Shown: positions 6,941-15,138, numbered from the stretch's first letter. The stretch: 24,001 bases of DNA from an uncultured Collinsella sp. (GCA_900752015.1 CAADTZ010000034.1:1-24001); one strand, 5' to 3'. Program-made: numbers and translations. The notes: generated from the letters alone by a model not told the origin.

Positions 6941-8245
6941 CTAGGCGCGCTCGGCACGCGCAAGCTCGGCAGCGACGAGCTTGACGGCCAGCACCAGCAC
7001 ATCGAGCGCAGCCTCTAGGTCCTCGACCGTGGGATAGCTCGGCGCGATGCGGATGTTGGTGTCGCGCGGATCCTTGCCATAGGGCCAGGTGGCACCGGCC
7101 GGCGTGAGCTTAACGCCCAGGTCTGCGCAAAGCGCGGCGACCTTTTGAGCCGAGCCCTCGGGACCATCGAAGCTTACAAAGTAGCCGCCGCGGGGGTGCG
7201 TCCAGGTGGCGCAGCCCGTGTCGCCCAAGCCCTCGGTGAGCTTGCGCTCGACAGCCTCAAAGCGCGGGCGCAGGAACTCGGCATGCTTTTTCATGTGCTC
7301 CTTGACCGCCTCGATGGTGGGAAGGAAGCGCACGTGACGCAGCTGGTTGAGCTTGTCGGCACTGATGAGGCCGGCCTTCAGGCGCTTGGAGAACTCCGCG
7401 ATAACCGCGGGGCTCGCACCGATAAAGCCGATACCGGCACCCGGGAAGGTGATCTTGGACGTCGAGGCGAATGCCACCACGCGGTCCTCGGTGCCCGCCG
7501 CGCGGGCAAGATCAAAGATGTTGGCGAGCTCGTCGGTCTCGTCGTACAGGTCGTGCACGCAGTAGGCGTTGTCCCAGAAGATGCGGAAATCGGGCGCGGC
7601 CGTGTGCATCTCGACCAGGCGGCGCACGGTGTCCTCGCTAAAGGTGATACCCGTGGGGTTGGAATACTTGGGCACGCACCAGATGCCCTTGATGGAATCG
7701 TCGGCGGCAACGAGGCGCTCGATCTCGTCCATATCGGGGCCGTTGTCGGTCATCGCGACGGGAACGTTCTCGATACCCAAGTCGGCGGTAATGCCAAAGT
7801 GGCGATCGTAGCCGGGAACCGGGCACAGGAACTTGACCTTCTTGCCGTCGTGCGCTGCCTCGTAAGCCTCCCAAGGATCGCTACCACACGAGCCGCAACG
7901 CCAGAACATACCGGCGATATCGTGCTCGATCAGCAAGCTCGACGAACCCAGCACGAGCGTCTGCTCGGCGGGGCAACCCAGGAACTCCCCCGCCAGCTTG
8001 CGTGCCGAGGGAATGCCCTCAAAGCAGCCGTAGTTGGAGCAGTCGACATTGCCGTCGTGCAGATCGGCATCGGCATTGAGGATATCGAGCATGGGTCGAG
8101 AGATGTCCACCTGGGAGGGCGACGGCTTGCCGCGGGCCATGTCGAGCGCCAGGCCCTTGGCCTTGACCTCGGCGACCTCGGCCTTGAGCGCCTCGATGGC
8201 GGCATCGAGTTCGGTGGTTTCCATCTTCTGGTAGATCGTCTGCAT
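6941..8245 (-). CDS. PLP-dependent fold-type I aminotransferase (PF12897-like)
   Basis: This 434-residue protein belongs to the aminotransferase class I group resembling PF12897 (aspartate aminotransferase-like / MocR-type domain). Visible elements are SNPTG (195-199), the PLP-contacting Asp in WDNAY (D225), the Schiff-base lysine K264 in STSKITFPGAG, and a C-terminal Arg in the NIRIAPSYP segment that would bind the substrate carboxylate. Substrate is most likely an amino acid/2-oxoacid pair such as aspartate/2-oxoglutarate, but this cannot be fixed from sequence. The first ATG is used, with AAAGGT (revcomp of 8253-8258) 7 nt upstream; M8 is an alternative. It is the first gene of a minus-strand run continuing into the STAS gene. 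Confidence 0.92.
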   Translation of the reverse strand: MQTIYQKMETTELDAAIEALKAEVAEVKAKGLALDMARGKPSPSQVDISRPMLDILNADADLHDGNVDCSNYGCFEGIPSARKLAGEFLGCPAEQTLVLGSSSLLIEHDIAGMFWRCGSCGSDPWEAYEAAHDGKKVKFLCPVPGYDRHFGITADLGIENVPVAMTDNGPDMDEIERLVAADDSIKGIWCVPKYSNPTGITFSEDTVRRLVEMHTAAPDFRIFWDNAYCVHDLYDETDELANIFDLARAAGTEDRVVAFASTSKITFPGAGIGFIGASPAVIAEFSKRLKAGLISADKLNQLRHVRFLPTIEAVKEHMKKHAEFLRPRFEAVERKLTEGLGDTGCATWTHPRGGYFVSFDGPEGSAQKVAALCADLGVKLTPAGATWPYGKDPRDTNIRIAPSYPTVEDLEAALDVLVLAVKLVAAELARAERA

Positions 8246-8286
8246 GGGTGCGACCTTTCACGAAGCGGTACGTTGCAATTCTTCTA

Positions 8287-8292
8287 AGTATA
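8287..8292 (-). promoter_or_regulatory. Possible -10 box of the aminotransferase gene
   Basis: TATACT on the minus strand lies about 40 nt before the aminotransferase ATG, in the divergent gap shared with the small plus-strand gene. No convincing -35 is seen. Confidence 0.35.
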
Positions 8293-8394
8293 GACCGCCA
8301 CCGTCGCAACGTTATGAAGCCGTGATAGATTAAGTCCATCGCAATGAATTACGAATCGCCGCGCATGCCGGCGTGAAGCGCCCAAGGAGGCACT

Positions 8395-8649
8395 ATGGAG
8401 TACGGATCGTTCCAGGCCGAGGAATTCGGCGACCTGCAGCGCCTGGTCGACGGACTATTTTACGACCGTCACGCCATCGACCGCCTGGATCTGATCGTAC
8501 AGGCCGAAATCTTGGACCTGGCGCCCGATCTCATGGAAATCGTCAACCTGCTACCGCCCGGCTATTACGACCGCCAGTCACTTTGCGACCAGCTCAACTC
8601 CGCCTTGGCCGCCCACGGCTGGGGCGCCATCTACGGCACCGTGGAATAA
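8395..8649 (+). CDS. Small acidic protein of unknown function
   Basis: This encodes 84 residues with a strong ribosome site, AAGGAGG (8384-8390), 4 nt before the ATG. The protein is acidic, Leu/Asp-rich and probably mostly helical in its first 50 residues. A Pro-Gly-Tyr-Tyr turn and a C-terminal stretch ending GWGAIYGTVE follow. There is no signal peptide, membrane segment or cysteine pair, and I recognise no family. It is transcribed divergently from the aminotransferase gene and convergently with nhaA. A terminator hairpin lies at 8729-8750. The good ribosome site and unbroken reading frame argue for a real gene. Confidence 0.75.
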   Translation: MEYGSFQAEEFGDLQRLVDGLFYDRHAIDRLDLIVQAEILDLAPDLMEIVNLLPPGYYDRQSLCDQLNSALAAHGWGAIYGTVE

Positions 8650-8728
8650 ACCTAGTCATTGGGGCCTGTGGTCAAAAAATAGCAAATATGAGTACTGTTA
8701 CTTTTTTAGTAACAGCGATTTTGAATTA

Positions 8729-8750
8729 AAAAGGCCAGTCTTGGCCTTTT
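8729..8750. terminator. Intrinsic terminator after the small gene
   Basis: A 9-bp stem (8729-8737 with 8742-8750) has a 4-nt loop and is flanked by an A-run and a T-run, so it can work in both directions. It lies 80 nt beyond the stop of the 84-residue gene. Confidence 0.8.
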
Positions 8751-8852
8751 GTGTCCGGTTTTGGAAGGATGCATCGGCATTTTTCGTCCAGCCACGCAAT
8801 CGTTAATGCACAGACAGAATAGATTTGTACATTATTTTTCGCGCCTAAAATG

Positions 8853-8888
8853 AAACGCCGTTTGTGACAGTACTCACAAACGGCGTTT
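8853..8888. terminator. Strong hairpin terminator, overlapping the right terminal repeat
   Basis: A perfect 15-bp stem (8853-8867 with 8874-8888) has a 6-nt loop. The plus strand continues the T-run to 8891, a textbook plus-strand terminator. On the minus strand, where nhaA ends at 8982, the stem is followed by TTTCATTTT, so it may also stop nhaA transcripts. Confidence 0.75.
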
Positions 8889-8981
8889 TTTGGCCACTGG
8901 GGTGTCCGGCAGGTGGCAAGTACCACTCAAAACCGCGTTTTACACGCGCTCGAGCAGGCTCTGGCGTCTGTTTCTACGCGC

Positions 8982-10340
8982 CTACTCGTTCTTGGGCGCG
9001 GGGTGCTTGCAGATCACACTCATGTAGATCATGCCAAGTACGGCCGCGGTGACAGAGCCGGCGAGAATAGCGGCCTTGGCGGCCAGAACCTCAAGCTGGG
9101 CCGTCGGGAAGGCGAGGCCGCTGATGAGAATCGACATGGTAAAGCCGATGCCGCCCAGAATGCCCACGCCGGCAATCATGTGCCAGTTGACATTGCGCGG
9201 CAGCTCGCAGGCCCTAAGCTTAACCAGGGCAAACGTCATGCCAAAGATACCGATCGGCTTACCCAGCAGCATGCCAAAGTACACGCCGAGCGTCACCGGG
9301 TCGGTGAGCAGCGTGCTCATGTCCACGCCCACTAGGCGAACCTGTGCGTTGACGAACGCAAAGATCGGCAGGATCACAAAGTTGACCGGCGTGGAGATCA
9401 GACGCTCCATGCGAATGAGCGGCGGGGTCACGCGGTGCATGACGCGCTCGACCTTGGTAGTCGAGACGGTAAAGTCATGCTGGCCCAGGATGTGTGCCTC
9501 GTCATCGTAGCGGTCATCGAGCAGCGGCAGGCACTCGCCCAACCAATCGGTGAGGCTATCGAGCTTGACGCCGCACTTGGCCGGGATGGTAAAGGCCAAG
9601 ATGACGCCGGCGAGCGTAGCATGCACGCCGCTCTTGAACATGCAGAACCACAGCAGCAGGCCCAGCACCGAGTACGGGGCAAGGCGGTAATGCTGCGTCT
9701 TGTTGAGCCACACGAGCGCGCAGGTCACAAGCGCGGCGGCGCCCAACCAAAACGGATTGGGGCTCTGACCGTAGAAGATGGCGATGGCGGCGATGGAAAT
9801 GAGGTCGTCGGCGATGGCAAGCGTCGAGAAGAACACACGCACGCCGTTGGGCACGCGATTACCCAAAAGCGACAGCACGCCCAGCGCAAAGGCAATATCG
9901 GTTGCCATGGGAATGGCCCAGCCGTTGTGCGCGCCGGCATGGTTAAAGATCAGATAGATGCAGGCGGGAACGACGACGCCGCCCACGGCCGCCAGCATGG
10001 GAAGCATAGCCTGGCGCGGGTTTTTGAGCTCGCCGACCGTCATCTCGTACTTAAGCTCAATGCCCACCAGCAAAAAGAAAATCGCCATGAGGAAGTCGTT
10101 GACGAATAGCTCAACGGTGAGACCGGCCGTAAGGTTGCCCAGACCCACATACAGCGGGGTCTCCAAAAAGTGATGGATGGCCTCGTAGGCATCGGTATTG
10201 GCGCAAATGACGGCGGCGATGGCGGCGAAGACCATGACGGCGGCGGAAATCGTGCCGTTCTCGGTGATGCGCTCCCAAATGTCGTGGCGCTCAAAACGCT
10301 TGCGCTCACGAACGTTAAACAGCTGCTCGGGTGCTGCCAT
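8982..10340 (-). CDS. nhaA: Na+/H+ antiporter NhaA
   Basis: This 452-residue membrane protein exports Na+ in exchange for protons, supporting pH and sodium homeostasis. D148 (in ATDIAFALGV) and D178/D179 (in LAIADDL) have the same spacing as the catalytic D133 and D163/D164 of E. coli NhaA. GKPIGIFG near the C-terminal third carries the conserved Lys region. About eleven to twelve hydrophobic segments are visible. It is longer than the 388-residue E. coli protein, mainly through a hydrophilic loop (around residues 255-310) and a short N-terminal extension. The ATG is supported by GGAG (revcomp of 10347-10350) 6 nt upstream. It appears to be transcribed alone. Confidence 0.96.
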   Translation of the reverse strand: MAAPEQLFNVRERKRFERHDIWERITENGTISAAVMVFAAIAAVICANTDAYEAIHHFLETPLYVGLGNLTAGLTVELFVNDFLMAIFFLLVGIELKYEMTVGELKNPRQAMLPMLAAVGGVVVPACIYLIFNHAGAHNGWAIPMATDIAFALGVLSLLGNRVPNGVRVFFSTLAIADDLISIAAIAIFYGQSPNPFWLGAAALVTCALVWLNKTQHYRLAPYSVLGLLLWFCMFKSGVHATLAGVILAFTIPAKCGVKLDSLTDWLGECLPLLDDRYDDEAHILGQHDFTVSTTKVERVMHRVTPPLIRMERLISTPVNFVILPIFAFVNAQVRLVGVDMSTLLTDPVTLGVYFGMLLGKPIGIFGMTFALVKLRACELPRNVNWHMIAGVGILGGIGFTMSILISGLAFPTAQLEVLAAKAAILAGSVTAAVLGMIYMSVICKHPAPKNE

Positions 10341-10548
10341 GGGCGGCTCCTTTCACGGGAAAGCTCCCGTCTTAAAAAAGCACGGCCCGCCCAAGTGGCG
10401 GCGCCGCGCTCTAACGTATTACGCTTGCATCTAGCCTACCCTGCACGACAAGCACGCAGGCGTGGCCGAAAAGCGGAACCACAGGTTGAACATTATTTGC
10501 TCAACGGCACGGGCACGCCTGTCCAAGAGACGACACGGCGCCGTGCAC

Positions 10549-10587
10549 AAAAAACGACCGGAGCGCGGGGCGTCCGCGATCCGGTCG
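10549..10587 (-). terminator. Intrinsic terminator of ppaC
   Basis: A 14-bp stem with one mismatch (10555-10568 with 10574-10587) is followed on the minus strand by T6 (10549-10554). It lies just downstream of the ppaC stop at 10608. A 12-bp perfect palindrome, CACGGCGCCGTG, sits immediately beyond at 10534-10545. Confidence 0.9.
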
Positions 10588-10607
10588 TGGCGTTTGGTCA
10601 ACTAAAC

Positions 10608-11531
10608 CTAGCAGGCGGCCATGATGGGGGCAGCAACCTGCTTCTTACGGGAGAGGACGCCCGGCATCCAGACGCCGTCGTGCTCGTCGGCAATGCCCAG
10701 GCCCTTCTGAGCAGCCTCGGTCTCGCCCTCGAGCAGGACCTGCGAGCCCTCCTCCATGATGTCGGTGATGCACAGGACAATGCCGTCAGCACCCTTCTCG
10801 GCGGCGTAGGCGCGCATGGCCTCGCGGATCTCGTCGATCATACCGAGCGCACGGCTCTTGTCGACGGTCTCGTACTGGCCGATGAGCAGCTTCTTGCCGG
10901 CGGGCTCGAACATCTTGATGTCGTTGCCGACCATCTCGGCTGCGGTGAAGGAGCCGGACGGACGGGTGAGGAAGACCTCCATGCCAAACTTGACCGGGTC
11001 GACGCCCACCTGCTCGCCGAGCTTGGCGGCGACGGCGCGGTCGACATCGGTGGTGGTGGGGCTCTTGAGCATAAGCGTGTCGGTCATCATGGCCGAGAGC
11101 AGCAGCTTGGCCTGGACGTCGGAAAGCTCAACGCCGAGCACGCCGGCGAGCTTGGTGACGATGGTGCAGCTGGAACCCCAGGGCAGGCAGATGTAGTGCA
11201 GCGGGCCGGCGGTCTCGAAGTCGCCGATGCGGTGATGATCGACAACGCCAAAGACCGTGGCGTCCTTAAGGCCGGCGACGGACTGGGCAGACTCGTTGTG
11301 GTCGGTGAGGACGACGAGCTGACCGGCCTCGACGGACTCGATCACGCGGGGCTCGGCGATGCCGGCGTCGGCGAGCAGCTTGGCGGACTCTGCCGGAAGC
11401 TGACCCAGGGCGCAGGCCTCGTAGGTGTTGCCGGCATACTCAACCTGGTTGAGCAGCTGGGACAGGACGACGGCGCTCATGATGGCGTCGTTATCGGGGT
11501 TCTGGTGACCAAAGACAAGAACGTTTGCCAT
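10608..11531 (-). CDS. ppaC: Manganese-dependent inorganic pyrophosphatase (family II)
   Basis: This 307-residue cytosolic enzyme hydrolyses pyrophosphate to two phosphates, driving biosynthetic reactions. DHH-superfamily metal ligands are in place and match B. subtilis PpaC closely: H9, D13 and D15 (GHQNPDNDAI), D77 (DHNE), H99 in DHHRIGDF, and D151. The C-terminal SRKKQVAAPI supplies the phosphate-binding basic residues. Length is normal for the simple form without CBS regulatory domains. The ATG has GGAGG (revcomp of 11538-11542) 6 nt upstream. It is downstream of, and in the same direction as, the ROK kinase gene, with 147 nt between and no clear terminator there. Confidence 0.97.
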   Translation of the reverse strand: MANVLVFGHQNPDNDAIMSAVVLSQLLNQVEYAGNTYEACALGQLPAESAKLLADAGIAEPRVIESVEAGQLVVLTDHNESAQSVAGLKDATVFGVVDHHRIGDFETAGPLHYICLPWGSSCTIVTKLAGVLGVELSDVQAKLLLSAMMTDTLMLKSPTTTDVDRAVAAKLGEQVGVDPVKFGMEVFLTRPSGSFTAAEMVGNDIKMFEPAGKKLLIGQYETVDKSRALGMIDEIREAMRAYAAEKGADGIVLCITDIMEEGSQVLLEGETEAAQKGLGIADEHDGVWMPGVLSRKKQVAAPIMAAC

Positions 11532-11678
11532 GGATATCCTCCACTTGATATGTGTACTTGGACGTAGCTATGGTAGCACGCTGGCGCCGAACCTTATGAG
11601 ACGCAAGGGCCGCGGCGCAATTTGGGGCGAGCCTGGGGGCGAAGTCTGCCACCTTGTACCACCGCCCTCCTGCACCGA

Positions 11679-12632
11679 CTATTTACCGGCGGCGCGCAGG
11701 GCTACGTAGGCGGCACCGATGATGCCGGCGTCGTTTCCGAGCGAAGCGACCTTAATGGGCGTCTCGCGCGAGGCAGAGAGCGCGTACTGCTTAAAGTGCT
11801 CGCGAACCTTGTCGAGATAAACATCGGCCGAGGCAGACGCGCCGCCACCGATCAGGAACATCTCGGGGTCGACCACGTTGGCGATAAGCGCCAGGGCGCG
11901 GCCAAGGTAGTCGGCCATGGTGTCGGCTGCGGCCAGCGCAAGCTTGTCGCCCTCGCGGCAGGCCTGGAACACGTCCTTGGAATCGGAGGGGCCGGTGAGC
12001 TCAATGGGCTCGACACCCGCCTTCTTGCACTCGGCAAGGTAGTTGCTCACCACGCCGGTGGCGCTGGAATACTGCTCCAGATGGCCATGGCCGCCACAGC
12101 CGCAGGTGCGCTCCTCGGCCGGGTTCAGGCACATGTGGCCAATCTCGCCGCCGGCGCCCACAACGCCCGATACCACGTCGCCGTTAACGATAACGCCGCC
12201 GCCCACGCCGGTACCGATGGTGACCATCACCACGTTCTGCACGCCCTTGGCAGAACCGAGCCAGGCCTCGCCCATGGCAGCGGCGTTGGCATCGTTCTCA
12301 TACTTAACGACCGCATCGGGGCAGTGCTTCTGAATGGCGACCCTCAGCTCGGGCAGGTTAATGGCAATGTTGGCCTTGACCTTGGCATCGCCCGACGCCG
12401 GGATGGGACACGGAACGGCCAGGCCAATGCCCGCCACAAAGGCACGCGGAATCTGTGCCTTGGCGACCACCTGGTCGATAGCCTCGGTCACCGCGGCAAA
12501 GCCCGCAGCGTCAACGATAGGAGGCGTGGGCACGCTGGCCTTGGCAAGCAGGTTGCCGTCCTCGTCGAACAGGCCCTCCTTAACCGAAGTGCCGCCGACG
12601 TCGATGCCGATGTAGTACTGCTTAGGTTCCAT
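11679..12632 (-). CDS. ROK-family sugar kinase, probably glucokinase
   Basis: This encodes 317 residues from the ATG at 12632, preferred over an upstream in-frame Met because the ROK domain starts at once (YYIGIDVGGTSVKEG) and a purine-rich AAAGGTGG precedes it. The ATP-binding DVGGT, the catalytic Asp114 in ENDANAA, GTGVGGGVIVNG, and the GEIGHM segment with H166 are all present. The zinc motif reads C177-x-C179 followed by GGHGHLEQY, with His where many ROK proteins have a third Cys. Kinase-type ROK proteins lack the N-terminal winged helix of ROK repressors, as here. Glucose is the likely substrate, given the nearby beta-glucosidase that would release free glucose, but mannose or other hexoses are possible. 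Confidence 0.92.
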   Translation of the reverse strand: MEPKQYYIGIDVGGTSVKEGLFDEDGNLLAKASVPTPPIVDAAGFAAVTEAIDQVVAKAQIPRAFVAGIGLAVPCPIPASGDAKVKANIAINLPELRVAIQKHCPDAVVKYENDANAAAMGEAWLGSAKGVQNVVMVTIGTGVGGGVIVNGDVVSGVVGAGGEIGHMCLNPAEERTCGCGGHGHLEQYSSATGVVSNYLAECKKAGVEPIELTGPSDSKDVFQACREGDKLALAAADTMADYLGRALALIANVVDPEMFLIGGGASASADVYLDKVREHFKQYALSASRETPIKVASLGNDAGIIGAAYVALRAAGK

Positions 12633-12686
12633 GGGAGCCCACCTTTCTCGTTTAAACATTGCCTGTATGGTACCGCTCTCAAGGCA

Positions 12687-12727
12687 AAAACCTACCAAAA
12701 AGGGACAGGTTTGTTTTGGCAGGTTTT
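12687..12727. repeat. REP-like hairpin, copy 1 of a 25-mer family
   Basis: Arms 12687-12700 and 12714-12727 pair at 13 of 14 positions. The stretch 12702-12725 (GGGACAGGTTTG followed by TTTTGGCAGGTT) matches the two arms of the repeat at 16581-16666 at most positions. It lies upstream of the ROK kinase gene and beyond the terminator of the PTS operon. It is not followed by a proper T-tract terminator. Confidence 0.65.
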
Positions 12728-12786
12728 ATCTGGGGTAACGCAATTGGCTGCCCAACAGGCCGCGCAAGACCATCCCCAAAAATAAA

Positions 12787-12815
12787 GGCGCCGGGAGGCG
12801 GAGGCTCCCGGCGCC
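12787..12815 (-). terminator. Intrinsic terminator of the beta-glucoside PTS operon
   Basis: A perfect 11-bp GC-rich stem (12787-12797 with 12805-12815) has a 7-nt loop. On the minus strand it is followed by a T-rich tract (TTTATTTTT). It lies 58 nt beyond the IIA stop. Confidence 0.88.
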
Positions 12816-12873
12816 CGTCAAAGGGACTATGTTGTCTGTTGGACCGCACGGTCCGTCGCGGCGATAACGCCGA

Positions 12874-13206
12874 CTAGGCCTGAAGTGCCTGCAGCTGCTT
12901 GTGAACCTCGATGAGCTCCGTCGCCATGACGCGCATGGTCTCGGTGCCGGCCATCTGGTCCTCGGCATGCAGCAAAATCAACGGGGCCTCGCCGTTACGC
13001 TCGCCGTTGGCCTCCTTCTTCAGAAGCCCCATGTGAACATCGTGGCCACCGTTATAGGCCTCGTCGCCCTGCTTGATAAGCTCCTCGGCGGCGTCAAAAT
13101 CGCCCTCCTTGGCCTTTTGCACGGCATTGATGTACATGCTCTTGGCGGTACCGACGTAGCTGATGATCTCAAAGCAGGTCATCTGCAGTTCGTTCATATC
13201 CTCCAT
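12874..13206 (-). CDS. PTS lactose/cellobiose-family IIA component
   Basis: This is a three-helix phosphocarrier of about 110 residues that accepts phosphate from HPr and passes it to IIB. The phosphorylated histidine is H80 in ILLHAEDQM, with the conserved metal-binding Asp three residues later. The start is uncertain: GTG 13215 (directly after the IIB stop), ATG 13206 and ATG 13197 are all in frame. None has a well-placed ribosome site, since GGAGG is only 2 nt from the last. I use ATG 13206. The tight junction with IIB suggests translational coupling. It is the last gene of the operon, with a terminator just downstream. Confidence 0.92.
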   Translation of the reverse strand: MEDMNELQMTCFEIISYVGTAKSMYINAVQKAKEGDFDAAEELIKQGDEAYNGGHDVHMGLLKKEANGERNGEAPLILLHAEDQMAGTETMRVMATELIEVHKQLQALQA

Positions 13207-13215
13207 GCAGAGCAC

Positions 13216-13518
13216 CTAGCCCATCACGCTGACGCAGTGGTCGATGATGCCGGCAGCGTTCATGCGGCCGTAGTCGACCATGTTGATAACCTCAACCGGG
13301 AAGCGGCCGGCGGCCTCCTTCTCAAAATCGCCCTTGGTGTAGCCGATCTGCGGACCAAGCAGCAACATGTCGCACTCGTCCAGGTGATCGTGGGCCTCGT
13401 TCATGGGACGAGCCTCGACCTCAATATCCAGACCACGGTTTGCAACCTCGGCCTGCATCTTCTGGACCAGCAGGCTCGTGGACATACCGGCATTGCAGCA
13501 GAGCATGATCTTCTTCAT
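13216..13518 (-). CDS. PTS lactose/cellobiose-family IIB component
   Basis: This 100-residue cytoplasmic IIB protein carries the phosphocysteine C8 in the loop CCNAGMSTSLL, the family signature. It takes phosphate from IIA and donates it to the sugar during transport through IIC. The length is typical for stand-alone IIB(Lac/Cel). The ATG is backed by AAGGAGG (revcomp of 13524-13530) 5 nt upstream. It is separated from the IIC gene by 161 nt holding a hairpin, and abuts IIA. Confidence 0.95.
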   Translation of the reverse strand: MKKIMLCCNAGMSTSLLVQKMQAEVANRGLDIEVEARPMNEAHDHLDECDMLLLGPQIGYTKGDFEKEAAGRFPVEVINMVDYGRMNAAGIIDHCVSVMG

Positions 13519-13619
13519 GGTTTCCTCCTTATAACTGCGCGGCGCGCAGACGACAACTGGTTTTATTCCTTGCGGCTATTGTGCCCACCCCCCTGCATCT
13601 TTACACAAGGGAGAGAGCT

Positions 13620-13650
13620 GCGGGCACCGGCACCGCGTACCGGCGCCCGC
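13620..13650 (-). other. Intercistronic hairpin between IIC and IIB
   Basis: An 11-bp stem (13620-13630 with 13640-13650, one mismatch that becomes G-U on the minus strand) lies in the 161-nt gap after the IIC stop. There is no T-tract, so it is more likely an mRNA-processing or stability element than a terminator. Such a site could let IIB and IIA be made in a ratio different from membrane-bound IIC. Confidence 0.5.
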
Positions 13651-13679
13651 AAAGGTGAAAGGGACGAACGTTAGGCGTT

Positions 13680-15023
13680 CTACTCGGCGAAAGCCTCCTG
13701 CTTGGCGATTGCCTTCTCGGAAATCTTCATAAAGGGCAGGTAGACGGCCATGCCAATGACAATCTCGATAGCCTGCCACACGCCGGCGCGCCAGTCAAAG
13801 CCCGTAGCGAGCAGGGCATTGATGACGGGAGGCATGGTCCAGGGCACCTGGGCGATGCAGGGGCTGATGATGCCTGCGCAGGTAAGGCCATAGGTGATGC
13901 CGATGAACAGATCGGGAAGAAGAACGAACGGGATCATGAGCGGCAGGTTGTACACGATGGGGTAACCGTAGATAACCGGCTCGTTGATGTTGAACAGACC
14001 AGGCAGGATAGCCATCTTGGAAACGGTCTCGGAAGCCTTGTTCTTGGAGAACAGGAGCGTGTCGAGCAGGAGCATGAGGGTGCAGCCCGAGCCGCCGATG
14101 AGGGCGAAGCTGTTAACGATCTGCATGTTCATGTAGTGATCGGGCTGGATGGTGCCACCGGCGGCAAAGGTAGCCATGTTGTCGACGATGAGCATGGTCA
14201 GGATCGGCTCGACGGTAGCGCCAGAGATGGTGGACTGGTGAATACCGACGCAGAACAGCAGGTTAGCAAGGGTGTAGATGAGGATAACAGCCCACGGACC
14301 GGCGTTCATGATGCTCTTGAGCGGGTTGGAGATGCACGTGGAGATGATGGTGCACAGATCGGTGCCGGCGCACACGGCGAGCAGGGCTGCGGCAAGAGCG
14401 AAGACCGCGAGGTTAAGCAGCATCGGAATCATGACGTTGAAGGAGTTGGAGACCGCGGGAGGCACGCCCTCGCCCAGCTTAACCTTGAGCTTCTCGACGC
14501 CAGAAATCTTGATGAAGAGCGAGACGGAAAGCAGGGCGATGATAATAGCCGAGAACAGACCGTTGGTGCCGGTGTTGGCAGTCGAAAGGGCGCCCGTGAC
14601 CTCGGCGGAGGTGATCTTGTCGGTGAGCAGTGGGCTCGTGGCGGCAAGCGAGGCGGTGATCTGCTGCGGCATCATGATGACGAAGGCAGAGATGGCGACG
14701 ACCACGCAAGCGAGCGGGTTATCGAAACGCTTGTTCTTGGCGAGGCTGTAGCCAATCAATCCGGCCAAGATAATGGCAGAGACGTTGAGGGTGCCCAGCG
14801 TAATTGCCGAGCCCCACGTCTGAAGGTTGGCAAGGCCCGCCGCATCGAGCGGGAACAGAGGGAACACGACGTTGTTAATAAGAACCGCGATACCCGCAAG
14901 GATATAGAGCGGCGTGATGGTCGCGAAGGCGTCACGCAGGGAACGCAGGTGAACCTGGTTTCCCACCTTCGCAGAGACCTCGGCAAACTTGTCGAGGAAG
15001 CTCTTTCCGTTGTCACTGGCCAT
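13680..15023 (-). CDS. PTS lactose/cellobiose-family IIC permease
   Basis: This 447-residue polytopic permease moves the sugar across the membrane while IIB phosphorylates it. It is a stand-alone IIC with about ten hydrophobic segments and no fused IIB. Family landmarks include GIHQSTISG and the conserved substrate loop GLFNINEPVIYGYPIVYN. The ATG has GGAG 5 nt upstream on the minus strand. Its neighbours are a GH1 phospho-glucosidase upstream and IIB/IIA downstream. The GH1 partner points to cellobiose or another beta-glucoside rather than lactose, but the sugar is not determined by sequence. Confidence 0.95.
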   Translation of the reverse strand: MASDNGKSFLDKFAEVSAKVGNQVHLRSLRDAFATITPLYILAGIAVLINNVVFPLFPLDAAGLANLQTWGSAITLGTLNVSAIILAGLIGYSLAKNKRFDNPLACVVVAISAFVIMMPQQITASLAATSPLLTDKITSAEVTGALSTANTGTNGLFSAIIIALLSVSLFIKISGVEKLKVKLGEGVPPAVSNSFNVMIPMLLNLAVFALAAALLAVCAGTDLCTIISTCISNPLKSIMNAGPWAVILIYTLANLLFCVGIHQSTISGATVEPILTMLIVDNMATFAAGGTIQPDHYMNMQIVNSFALIGGSGCTLMLLLDTLLFSKNKASETVSKMAILPGLFNINEPVIYGYPIVYNLPLMIPFVLLPDLFIGITYGLTCAGIISPCIAQVPWTMPPVINALLATGFDWRAGVWQAIEIVIGMAVYLPFMKISEKAIAKQEAFAE

Positions 15024-15105
15024 GATTGCTCCTAACTTTCAAATCCGGCCTTTTCCTATGCGCACGGTGGTCTGTCGCCCTCTGCCACCAGATGTGCCAT
15101 GTGTT

Positions 15106-15138
15106 GCGCGCGGCGGCGCGCGGTCTGGGCGTTCGCCC
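15106..15138 (-). other. GC-rich double hairpin between glucosidase and IIC genes
   Basis: Two adjacent stems lie in the 120-nt gap after the glucosidase stop: GCGCGC (15106-15111 with 15116-15121) and GGGCG/CGCCC (15127-15131 with 15134-15138). There is no T-tract. They could slow or protect the mRNA between cistrons. Confidence 0.4.

Larger units (their letters stand above)
8668..8897. mobile_element. MITE-like element with 34-nt terminal inverted repeats
   Basis: The 230-bp stretch begins (8668-8701) and ends (8864-8897) with imperfect inverted repeats. Both arms have GTGGYC + A6, a 9-nt divergent centre, then TGAGTACTGTYAC. They match in all but one of the outer 12 and one of the inner 13 positions. 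The interior is visibly richer in A/T than the flanks and contains no ORF with a ribosome site. Two terminator-like hairpins (8729-8750 and 8853-8888) and a small hairpin (8695-8702 with 8708-8715) lie inside. TGGGG occurs at 8660-8664 and 8898-8902, but the left copy is 3 nt away from the repeat, so a target-site duplication is only suggestive. It fills most of the 332-bp gene-free gap. No transposase is nearby. Confidence 0.55.

Noticed and set aside
8373..8729. 118-codon plus-strand open frame overlapping the 84-residue gene
   Set aside because: Its start lacks a ribosome site, it is Arg/Pro-rich, and it runs into the inverted-repeat element; the overlapping 84-codon frame has a strong ribosome site.
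10170..11567. 465-codon plus-strand open frame across the nhaA 5' end and ppaC
   Set aside because: It spans two genes, an intergenic region and a terminator; the translation is biased and has no family motif.
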